This document shows, one piece after another, positions 1 through 6,631 of a stretch of 8,888 nt of DNA (position 1 is its first letter; each line of letters starts with the position of its first letter). This stretch comes from an uncultured Oscillospiraceae bacterium (GTDB lineage Bacteria > Bacillota > Clostridia > Oscillospirales > Acutalibacteraceae), in the NCBI GenBank assembly GCA_900549155.1, contig URNF01000089.1, positions 1-8,888 of the forward strand, given 5' to 3'. The notes beneath the pieces are model-generated. The model made no database searches, was not told the DNA's origin, and saw only the letters and a list, made by a program, of their open reading frames with translations. The position numbers and the translations under genes were made by a program.

Positions 1-3000
1 GGGTTGTTCGCGGTGATACGCCCGAACGGCTTCGTGCCGTCGCCGGTCGCGATGGTGACCTTGCCGCCGACCGAGAGACCGACCGCCACCTGACCGCTCA
101 GGTAATCGGTGTCGCCCGGGGTGGTGACGACCTTGCCGCAGTTTGCTTCATCCGTCTGCCGCGCCGTCACCCAGAACGTGCCGGTCTTGGTTTCGTCGAA
201 GCGCAGCTTGAAGATGGCGTCGAAGTTTTCGAGCTTCATCTTGCTGCCTTCATAGCTCATTGCGATCATGGACACGTTCGCGGTCGCATTGTCGGAGAGA
301 TCGTTCTTGCGCATCAGCACGCCGGTCTCGCTGTTCAGCTCCCAGTGCTTATCGAGCGTTTCCGTCGTGCGCACCGGCTTGCCGTCCTGCATGGCGTGAT
401 AATAGACATCCTTGAAGGTGTCCGCGACCGGGTTGGTCGAGGAGTTTGCCAGCTGGCTGTAGCGCGTGGGCGTCGTATCCCACGGGCAGCCGACCGGACC
501 CTCGGAGCCGTTGATGTCGATGCGGTTGCCCTCATCGTCCAAACGGGTGATGTTGATGTCGGCGAGGTTACCTGCCGCAGAACCGATACCGTAGGCAAGA
601 TAACCGGTCTTGTCATAGTCGATCTGCGTGGTGCCCTCATAGTAGGTGGTGCTGCCGCCCTCGTTCGTGATCTTCACGGTGACGTCGGAGCCGACGACTC
701 TGACGTTGACCTTGATGTTCTGGGGCAGCTGTGTCTCAAATTTCGCCGTCTGATGGTCGTTGTACATATCGCCCGTATCCGGCAGATGCGCACCGTTCTC
801 GACCTTCATCTTGCTCACAATGCTGTCACCGGCGGCGACCGTCACACCCTCGCGGGTGATGCTGACAAACGCCTGCTCTTTTGTGATTTTGTAATAGCTG
901 TCGGTGAACTTGCCCGGAATCTGCTGGCGGAAGCCGAGGATCGACGAGCTCTTTTCGCCGCTGGCGCCCTCGAAACGCACCTTGTAGCTGGTTTCGAAGT
1001 TCTTGAAGGTCAGCTCCTCACCGGTCACGCTGTTGCGCGGCACAAGCGAAGTGACAAGACGGAAGATCTGTCTGCCGCCGACATTTTCCACGGGACGCTG
1101 CAGCCAACGGTTCTCATAGACACCGCGGAAATAGCCGAGGTTGCTCGTTTGATCGGCGAACGCCGTCTTGACGCCCGCTTCCATCGGATAATAAGCGCCC
1201 TCACTGTTGTAGTAGATGGAGAACTTATTGTCGATGTAGTTGATCAGCGTCGAAGCATCCGCTTCGGCTTTGTCGCCGTATTTGCCGACGAAGTCATACC
1301 ACGGATTGCCGCCGGTAACGTACTTACTGTTCTCATAGGGAATTATGTCACGCGTGGTGAACGAAAAGTCGCCGCTGTCGGTGGTTTCCACCGTGTTTGC
1401 GCCGAAGTTGATGGCATTGCCGTTTGCATCCAGCTCGGTAATGGTGATCTTCGCGATCGAACGCTCGGCGTTGGTTACACCGAGGTAGATGTAGCCCTTG
1501 CGGTTGATGACCGCTTTCTTGCTGGCGCTGTAGTATTCGGTGGCGCCGTCGAGGGATGTGACCTTGACGGTGATGTCCTCGCCGAGAGCGCGGACGATCA
1601 GCTTATAGTCAGTGACCGTTTTCAGCGCAGCCACCTTATCGGTGACATACATATACGGACCGTCATTTCGGCTGCCGCCGATCTCGCTGCCGCCGCCGTT
1701 AACGATACCGGCGTCGCCGTTGTGGTCAACACCGACCGCAACCAGCTGCTGACCGGCATACACATTCTTCCATCCCTGCGAAATCTGTGCCAGGGAATCG
1801 TTGCGGAAGGAGAATGCCACAGCGCCCTTCTGGTGCCGCTGGTCGTGGATGACCACTTCCGCTTCGAAGTTCTGCACCGTGGCAACGCTGCCGGTGATGG
1901 TCTTGGGAACGAGAATTTCCGCTTTGCGCAGCATCTCGCCGCCGATACCGCCGTCGTTGGAACGGGTCAGATAGCCTGCTTCGCCGATCGTCCAATAGGT
2001 CACACCGGCGTATTTATCCGCTTCCTTCGGCTCGATCTCCGCACTGGACTGACCGAGATAGTTGCGCTCGGACATGTTGCCCTCGCGCTCAAAGCGCAGG
2101 TCAAACTTGGTGCGGATGTAGCGGTTGATGGCGTCGTCCGTGCTCGACGGACGGTAGCTGCCGTTCGTGAAGGAATCCACGCGGCTCGCCAGGTTCTTGA
2201 AGTCGGCAGAGAAGCGGAGCTTGCCGTCGGCAAACGCTTCATCCTGCCATGCCGCTTCGGTGAAGTCGGTCGGCATGCCGGCATCGTCCAGGCGGGTGAC
2301 GATCAGCTCACCGTAGTTGCCGCTGGTCGCGCCGACACCGAACGCAAGGTAACCCTTTTCGGTATAATTAACGGTATATTCCTTTTTATAAAGGCTGTTG
2401 CCGCCCATGCTGCTGATCTCGACGGTGACCTTCTTGCCGATCGCCGTGATCTCCACGTGCACTTCCTGCGGCAGCTTTTCGTCGAATGTATCCTCCAGCT
2501 GACCGTAGGTGTAGAACTTCTCTTTGGTGATGTCCGTACCACCTGCAACGCCGATGGAGTTCGGCGTGATGGCGATGAGCGCCTGCTCGGTGTTCATCGC
2601 GTTGAAGCCGTTGACAAACTTGCCGGGCGTCTTCTGACGGAAACCGATCAGCATGGCGCCGTCGCCCTTGGCATACGCTTCAAAGCGATAATCAAAGGAC
2701 GCCGTGAAGTTCTTGAGCTGCGCCATCGAACCGTTTTTGTCCTTCGGGATAAAAGAGTTGATCTGGCGCACACGCTCGCCCCAACCCTGCGCACCGCTGC
2801 GCTGCAGCCATTTGTTGGAATACAGAATCCAGTTGCCAGAGCCCGCAGCGCCGCCGGCGTTGCCGGAGGGCTCAACCTCACCGTAGAAGGAGCCTTCATG
2901 GTTGAAGTAGAACGCAAGTCTCGATTTCAGCAGGTTTTCCACTGCGGGGAGCTTGGAAAGCGAAATATAATTGTATGGATAGTTTTCGCCTTCGACAACA

Positions 3001-4763
3001 TACTTATCGTTTACATACGGCGTGATATCGCTGAGAGAAAGACGGAATTTTTCCGCTTTTGCCGATTTTTCCTCTTTGGTCTGCTTGTCGATGTCGATCG
3101 GGTTGCCCGCATCGTCAAGGTGCGTCAGCTTGATAGCGCCGATGTCGTGACCCTTGGAGGTGACACCGTAGGCGATCGCACCGGCGGTGTCATAGTCGAT
3201 GGCGAACGGCGTTGCCGACTCATACAGCGTCGCGCCGCTCTGCTTGTTGGTGATCTTGACGGTGGCTTCCGCATTCACCACGCGCAGCGAAATGTTCAGC
3301 GGGGTTTTGGAGGGAAGCGCCGTGTCGAAGGTCAGGGTCGCGTTGCGGTTGTACATGTCGTTGGCATTCTTGCCGCCCGCGACAATGTCCTTGCCCGCGG
3401 CAAGCGTCATGCCCGTTCTGCTGACGAACAGGAAGCCCATGTCCTGACCCAGTCCGAAGTAGCCGGTGGCAAATCTGCCCGGCGTCTGCTGACGGAAGCC
3501 GATGACCGCACCGCCACTCGTGACTTCGGTGTCGGTGTTCTCGAAATAGAACGTGAAATCGGTTTCGAAGTTCTTATAGCAATAGTTCACGCCGTCGCCG
3601 TTCTTCGGAACCAGCGAAGAAATGAGGCGCATTGCCTCATTGCCGTTGATGTTTGCCGTGTTTCTCTGCAGATAACTGCCGAAGAGGTGCGTGTTGAAGT
3701 TGGCAAAGTTGTTCGTCTGTCCGTCATAGACAGCCTTATAACCGATGCCCTTCGTCTGCTTATAGGTGCCTTCGTTATTATAATATGTATTAAACTTCTC
3801 GCTGACAGCATTGCGATACAGCGTTGCGTTGTCGGAGGTGTTGTCCGTGAAGGTCCAATAGTTGCCGCTGTATTTATACAGCTTGGTCATGTCCGCCGGA
3901 TCGAAGTCGAACGTGCTGTACGGCAGCGGCGTGTTCGTGCCGAACGCCACCGGGTTGCCGCTCTCGTCGAGCTCGGTCACGGAGACACTCTTGATCTTCC
4001 GCACATTATTGGAAGCACCGAAGGACAGATAGCCCTCACCCGCGGCGATGGTCGTGGTGCCGGTGTAGACGACGGTGTCGTCGTCCGCTTTCGCAACCGT
4101 TGCGGTAAGCTGCGTGCCCACCACCTTGACCGTCAGACGGTAGTCGGTGTTTTCGTCCAGATTGCTCGAAAAATGATTGGTGATGTTGTTGGTCGTGGTC
4201 GTGGAGTCGCCGACATGACCGAGGATGATGCCGTCTTTGCCGGATTCACCGTACTTGCCGACGGCATTGCCGATGATCACCATTTCGTTGCCGGTGGTGA
4301 CCTGCTTGCCCTCGACCGTGTTCACGCGACCGGGATCGCTCTCGCGGAACGAGATGAACACGGAAGCGAGCTTGTTATTGCCCGACTTGTTGAACACCAT
4401 GGACGCCTCAAAGTTCTTGAGGAGCGCCAGAGAGCCGGATTCCGTTTTCACGGTGAGCGTCTGGCTCTTTCTCATCATCTGACCGCCGCCCTTGGCATAA
4501 TTGGTCGTGTGCTGCAGATAGCCCGACTGCAGAATTTCCCAACTGCAGCTGCCGCTCCAGGTGTCGCCGGGATTATAGGCATTCGACTCCTGACCGAGAT
4601 ATGCCAGCGTCCAGTAGCCGCTGCCCTCTCGGCTGGAATAAATGCCGAAGCGTTTATTCACCCATTCGTTGATAGTGGTATCGGTTTCCTTGGAGGTGTA
4701 GGCGCCGTTCTGATAGCTGGCGCTGTCCACCAATTTGGCAAGGTCGCCGAAGTCGGCAGCAAA
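1..4763 (-). repeat. Six tandem ~280-residue modules of two subtypes plus a divergent sixth
   Basis: Diverged protein-level repeats. Module positions in the window: M1 3939-4763, M2 3087-3920, M3 2262-3053, M4 1392-2225, M5 510-1370, M6 1-458 (cut by the edge). The conserved NF pair falls at residues 159, 440, 727, 1007, 1297 and 1555, giving spacings of 281, 287, 280, 290 and 258. M2, M3 and M5 share GFRQxxPG[R/K]F, a nearby A[A/G]G-x-[D/S]I segment and a terminal LDD-x-G. M1 and M4 instead share a YLGQ-S segment, a GxMxRK segment and a TELD-x-x-GN ending. All of M1-M5 carry an EG-containing block about 70 residues before the NF motif and a [YW]L[QT]-type strand. M6 keeps a WEL strand, NFD and an AR strand but lacks the preamble seen in the others. 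Confidence 0.85.
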
Positions 4764-4889
4764 GGTCTTGACCGACGACGGAGCCGCCGCAGCCGGAAAA
4801 ACCATTGTGCTCATGATCACGCCGCACAAAAGCACCAGGCACAATGCCATTGCACCCAAGCGTTTGTACATAGAGATCGTGTTTTTCAT
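1..4889 (-). CDS. Large secreted multi-module protein, ConA/LamG-like repeats (partial, C-terminus beyond window)
   Basis: The frame opens at ATG 4887-4889 and stays open for 1629 codons to the window edge, so the C-terminus is missing. AAAGGAG at 4898-4904, 8 nt upstream, fixes the start. Residues 1-36 form a signal peptide: basic n-region (K2, K9, R10), hydrophobic core about 13-31, then PAAAA with cleavage near 35-36. The rest is six related modules (about 43-317, 324-601, 613-876, 889-1166, 1174-1460, 1478 onward). Each has an NF[E/D/T] strand start followed about 20-25 residues later by a [S/G]FR-like strand. Modules 1-5 end in a LD-x-x-G motif. This pattern resembles concanavalin-like jelly rolls such as LamG or DUF1080, by motif recognition only. 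I see no catalytic domain, SLH, dockerin or LPxTG in the visible part. Inferred role: extracellular carbohydrate binding or adhesion. The reading frame is certain; the function is not. Confidence 0.9.
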   Translation of the reverse strand, partial: MKNTISMYKRLGAMALCLVLLCGVIMSTMVFPAAAAPSSVKTFAADFGDLAKLVDSASYQNGAYTSKETDTTINEWVNKRFGIYSSREGSGYWTLAYLGQESNAYNPGDTWSGSCSWEILQSGYLQHTTNYAKGGGQMMRKSQTLTVKTESGSLALLKNFEASMVFNKSGNNKLASVFISFRESDPGRVNTVEGKQVTTGNEMVIIGNAVGKYGESGKDGIILGHVGDSTTTTNNITNHFSSNLDENTDYRLTVKVVGTQLTATVAKADDDTVVYTGTTTIAAGEGYLSFGASNNVRKIKSVSVTELDESGNPVAFGTNTPLPYSTFDFDPADMTKLYKYSGNYWTFTDNTSDNATLYRNAVSEKFNTYYNNEGTYKQTKGIGYKAVYDGQTNNFANFNTHLFGSYLQRNTANINGNEAMRLISSLVPKNGDGVNYCYKNFETDFTFYFENTDTEVTSGGAVIGFRQQTPGRFATGYFGLGQDMGFLFVSRTGMTLAAGKDIVAGGKNANDMYNRNATLTFDTALPSKTPLNISLRVVNAEATVKITNKQSGATLYESATPFAIDYDTAGAIAYGVTSKGHDIGAIKLTHLDDAGNPIDIDKQTKEEKSAKAEKFRLSLSDITPYVNDKYVVEGENYPYNYISLSKLPAVENLLKSRLAFYFNHEGSFYGEVEPSGNAGGAAGSGNWILYSNKWLQRSGAQGWGERVRQINSFIPKDKNGSMAQLKNFTASFDYRFEAYAKGDGAMLIGFRQKTPGKFVNGFNAMNTEQALIAITPNSIGVAGGTDITKEKFYTYGQLEDTFDEKLPQEVHVEITAIGKKVTVEISSMGGNSLYKKEYTVNYTEKGYLAFGVGATSGNYGELIVTRLDDAGMPTDFTEAAWQDEAFADGKLRFSADFKNLASRVDSFTNGSYRPSSTDDAINRYIRTKFDLRFEREGNMSERNYLGQSSAEIEPKEADKYAGVTYWTIGEAGYLTRSNDGGIGGEMLRKAEILVPKTITGSVATVQNFEAEVVIHDQRHQKGAVAFSFRNDSLAQISQGWKNVYAGQQLVAVGVDHNGDAGIVNGGGSEIGGSRNDGPYMYVTDKVAALKTVTDYKLIVRALGEDITVKVTSLDGATEYYSASKKAVINRKGYIYLGVTNAERSIAKITITELDANGNAINFGANTVETTDSGDFSFTTRDIIPYENSKYVTGGNPWYDFVGKYGDKAEADASTLINYIDNKFSIYYNSEGAYYPMEAGVKTAFADQTSNLGYFRGVYENRWLQRPVENVGGRQIFRLVTSLVPRNSVTGEELTFKNFETSYKVRFEGASGEKSSSILGFRQQIPGKFTDSYYKITKEQAFVSITREGVTVAAGDSIVSKMKVENGAHLPDTGDMYNDHQTAKFETQLPQNIKVNVRVVGSDVTVKITNEGGSTTYYEGTTQIDYDKTGYLAYGIGSAAGNLADINITRLDDEGNRIDINGSEGPVGCPWDTTPTRYSQLANSSTNPVADTFKDVYYHAMQDGKPVRTTETLDKHWELNSETGVLMRKNDLSDNATANVSMIAMSYEGSKMKLENFDAIFKLRFDETKTGTFWVTARQTDEANCGKVVTTPGDTDYLSGQVAVGLSVGGKVTIATGDGTKPFGRITANN

Positions 4890-5109
4890 ACCGCTTTCTC
4901 CTTTACACTGAAATTTCTGACCGTGCGCTTTTCTCTCTTGCTCGCACAGCGATCTGTGTGTGCTGGGATATCGTACCGTCTCGCAGCGTCTTTGTTGGCA
5001 AATCTCCGTGTTTATCACCAAAAATACAAAAGCGGTTTTGGGCAAAACGCCGAAGATCGTTGTCATTACCGTAAAAAAGGGCGCAGTCATGACATGTGTA
5101 CAAATATCT
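4890..5109 (-). other. Long 5' leader of the large secreted-protein gene
   Basis: If transcription starts about 7 nt past the -10 box at 5116-5121, the mRNA carries a leader of roughly 219 nt before the ATG at 4889. The only clear elements are the ribosome binding site AAAGGAG (4898-4904) and a short CACAG/CTGTG hairpin with a 4-nt loop about 60 nt upstream of the start. I compared it by eye with c-di-GMP (GEMM) riboswitch signatures and found no convincing match. A TTG-initiated frame across 4903-5199 has no ribosome binding site and is not called. Confidence 0.45.
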
Positions 5110-5115
5110 ACCAGT

Positions 5116-5144
5116 ATCATACACCATATTCACAGTTTTTTCAA
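5116..5144 (-). promoter_or_regulatory. Sigma-A-type promoter of the large secreted-protein gene
   Basis: Reading the minus strand, TTGAAA (5139-5144) is followed by exactly 17 nt and then TATGAT (5116-5121). Each hexamer differs from consensus at one position. No other gene intervenes before the ATG at 4889. A weaker candidate lies upstream: TTGACA at 5202-5207 with a poor TATGGA 18 nt later. It could be a second start, but its -10 matches only three positions. Confidence 0.7.
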
Positions 5145-5273
5145 TGGTTTTTGGAGAATTTAGCATAATAGCCATTGTCCATATGCTGTTTTTGTGCAAT
5201 GTGTCAAAATCGGCAATTTATGGCATGATTTTTGCGTGAATCGGCAAATTTACCTTTAACCTTTAATAAGAAA
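5145..5273. other. AT-rich intergenic stretch with a spaced direct repeat
   Basis: No gene is visible here. The stretch lies between the terminator of the small minus-strand gene and the -35 box of the large gene's promoter. It contains two perfect copies of AATCGGCAA, at 5208-5216 and 5239-5247. Their starts are 31 bp apart, close to three helical turns, in the same orientation. Their position 64-103 bp upstream of the -35 box would suit an activator site, but no regulator can be named. Confidence 0.4.
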
Positions 5274-5310
5274 GCGGAGGACCTCATGGCTTTGCCAAAA
5301 AGTCCTCCGC
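5274..5310 (-). terminator. Intrinsic terminator overlapping the 3' end of the small DUF6514-like gene
   Basis: On the minus strand GCGGAGGAC (5302-5310) pairs perfectly with GTCCTCCGC (5274-5282) across a 19-nt loop, and TTTCTTATT follows. The loop contains a nested GGC-AAA-GCC. The upstream arm and loop are coding: the arm encodes the final A-E-D and the TGA (5284-5286) sits in the loop. The plus strand has no T-tract after the hairpin, so it acts in one direction. Confidence 0.75.
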
Positions 5311-5487
5311 AATCTCCCCGATGCACGCCGCAGGCACCGCCAGTCGGTTACACAGTGCCGCCAGCTCCCCGACCGCCGCACGGTCAAGGGACAGGTCCGC
5401 AATTTTTCTGTCGCCTGCGGCTAAGCCGTAGCTTTCGTATACCACGCCGTCGTCCGACGTGTGTATACTGCGTATCACGCTGTACAC
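5284..5487 (-). CDS. Small DUF6514-like protein (67 aa), function unknown
   Basis: A 67-residue soluble protein with no signal peptide or membrane segment. The pattern YG-(x)n-I-x-D-[LI]-S-x-DR-x-x-V-x-x-L-x-x-x-CNR, ending in I-x-E-[IV]-x-EDFLA, matches what I recall of DUF6514, small cytoplasmic proteins of Clostridia with no known function. The assignment is from memory, not a search. I chose GTG 5485-5487 because CCTCCC (5496-5501 on plus) gives a GGGAGG ribosome binding site 8 nt upstream. An in-frame GTG at 5533-5535 would extend it by 16 residues, but it coincides with the predicted transcription start and has no ribosome binding site. The gene is monocistronic: it has its own promoter (5541-5569) and a terminator over its stop. 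It is divergent from the membrane-protein gene. Confidence 0.68.
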   Translation of the reverse strand: MYSVIRSIHTSDDGVVYESYGLAAGDRKIADLSLDRAAVGELAALCNRLAVPAACIGEIAEDFLAKP

Positions 5488-5495
5488 GCCGTTCG

Positions 5496-5501
5496 CCTCC
5501 C
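5496..5501 (-). promoter_or_regulatory. Ribosome binding site deciding the start of the small DUF6514-like gene
   Basis: GGGAGG on the minus strand, followed by 8 nt and GTG (5485-5487). It is the only good Shine-Dalgarno sequence between the promoter and the conserved part of the protein, and so supports the 67-residue form over the 83-residue one. Confidence 0.65.
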
Positions 5502-5540
5502 AGCACCCCTTTGTATGTTTGTGTACAAAAGTCACAAACC

Positions 5541-5569
5541 ATTATAGTCACCCTGTCCCGATTTGTCAA
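5541..5569 (-). promoter_or_regulatory. Perfect-consensus sigma-A promoter for the small DUF6514-like gene
   Basis: On the minus strand TTGACA (5564-5569), a 17-nt spacer and TATAAT (5541-5546) match consensus at every hexamer position. The predicted start is near 5534, giving a leader of about 47 nt before GTG 5487. Such a promoter implies strong expression unless a repressor covers it. Confidence 0.85.
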
Positions 5570-5661
5570 TACAAAGTTGTGAGAAATATTTACATTTTTG
5601 ACAACTCCGCCAATTTCGGCTCCCGCGTTTTGCGCACTCTGCACAATTTCAGAAAAAACGG

Positions 5662-5690
5662 TTGGCAAGGCGCGCAAAATATGGTATACT
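5662..5690 (+). promoter_or_regulatory. Promoter of the membrane protein-lipoprotein operon
   Basis: TTGGCA (5662-5667), a 17-nt spacer and TATACT (5685-5690), preceded by TGG, i.e. an extended -10 TGn. The predicted start is near 5697, about 30 nt before the ATG at 5728. The -35 boxes of this promoter and the divergent one at 5541-5569 are about 92 bp apart. Confidence 0.78.
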
Positions 5691-5727
5691 GAAAATACTT
5701 ATAGAATTTCAATCGGGAGTTTAACGT

Positions 5728-6612
5728 ATGGCAGATATAGAAAAAAGCACCGCCCCCGAGACCGAGGACGGCAAGAAGACCGCCGCAGAGAAAAAGGCGG
5801 ATAAGCAACAGAAAAAGGAAGAAAAGCGGGCGCAGCGCGCCGAGCAAAAGCGGCAGGAGCTGCTTGCCTACGGTCGGAAGATGCGCAAAAAACAAGAGGA
5901 GAAACGCGCACGCTACGGCAAAAACGGCAAACGGCGCGGCAGATTTGCCTTTGCGGCGCCTTTGGGGTTCATCATGAGCATTTTGGCGGTGATCGGCGCG
6001 GTCGCCGTGGTTTCCGCGGGCGTGCAGGCGGTGCGCAACCTCACCGACGACACGGCACTGCGCGAGGAAGCCTATTATTTCCTGCAGCCGCTCACGACCT
6101 ATAACCCGACGCCGGAGTTTTCCGATGTCAACGAGGAAGACCTTGACGAGCTGCTGCAGGCGGCGGTCTGGCGCATCATCAACACCGAGCGCATCCGCAT
6201 GCTGCGCGAAAAGGACGACAACACCGCCTATGAGCTGGACGGCAACGGCAGGCTGATCGTTGCGGTGAAGGAGGTCGAGGACGCCTATCACTATCTGTTC
6301 GGCAACGACGCTGTTTTGCACAACCGTTCGCTTGAGGACGACGATTTGGAATACAGCGAGAAGAACGCGTGTTATTATGTGCCGTTCAACTTCACGAACT
6401 CATTGTATCAGCCGGTCATCGACACCATCCGCCGCAACGGCGGGGATTATGCCGTGAAGGTCGCCTATGTATCGGTGAACGATCTGAAGGTGGACGAGCA
6501 CGGCGAAAACATCGACCCCACGCCGGACATGGCGAGCTTCTCACAGGTATATGTCCTGCGCAGAACGGACGGTCACTTCATCGTGACGGCTGTCGGGCAG
6601 GAAGCAGAATAA
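5728..6612 (+). CDS. Single-pass membrane protein with charged cytoplasmic N-terminus, unknown function (294 aa)
   Basis: ATG 5728 is preceded by GGGAG at 5715-5719 with 8-nt spacing. Residues 1-72 are extremely rich in Lys, Glu, Arg and Gln (about 17-60 likely a helical or coiled-coil segment) and end in a basic stretch (K65, K68, R69, R70, R72). One membrane segment follows at about 74-99. The basic side should stay inside, so residues 103-294 are predicted outside as a mixed alpha/beta domain with acidic patches (about 134-141 and 202-208). It has a single Cys (C215), so no internal disulfide. The C-terminal strands (VYVLRR, HFIVTAVG) could suit an NTF2-like fold, but that is a guess. I do not recognise the family. 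Only 19 nt separate it from the lipoprotein gene, so they are probably co-transcribed and may meet at the outer face of the membrane. Confidence 0.88.
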   Translation: MADIEKSTAPETEDGKKTAAEKKADKQQKKEEKRAQRAEQKRQELLAYGRKMRKKQEEKRARYGKNGKRRGRFAFAAPLGFIMSILAVIGAVAVVSAGVQAVRNLTDDTALREEAYYFLQPLTTYNPTPEFSDVNEEDLDELLQAAVWRIINTERIRMLREKDDNTAYELDGNGRLIVAVKEVEDAYHYLFGNDAVLHNRSLEDDDLEYSEKNACYYVPFNFTNSLYQPVIDTIRRNGGDYAVKVAYVSVNDLKVDEHGENIDPTPDMASFSQVYVLRRTDGHFIVTAVGQEAE

Positions 6613-6631
6613 AATTTTTGGAGGTATCCTC

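Noticed and set aside
4900..5109. c-di-GMP (GEMM) riboswitch in the leader
   Set aside because: A few GEMM-like words were looked for, but the CGCAAAGCC-type core and the paired stems could not be found in order.
345..5168. Plus-strand 1607-codon frame as a real gene
   Set aside because: It is the codon-register complement of the minus-strand secreted protein, which has a signal peptide, ribosome binding site, promoter and repeats. The plus frame begins at a GTG inside the repeats, has no recognisable domain and runs on across the leader of the real gene.
4903..5199. Minus-strand 98-codon frame across the leader of the large gene
   Set aside because: Starts at TTG with no ribosome binding site, would begin upstream of the predicted promoter, and shows no domain features.
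5232..5692. Plus-strand frames at 5232-5582 and 5459-5692
   Set aside because: They lie opposite the small DUF6514-like gene and its promoter, lack ribosome binding sites and have shadow-like composition.
5590..6321. Minus-strand 243-codon frame with hydrophobic Leu/Phe runs
   Set aside because: The apparent membrane segments are the complement of Lys/Glu codons in the N-terminus of the membrane-protein gene, which has its own promoter and ribosome binding site.
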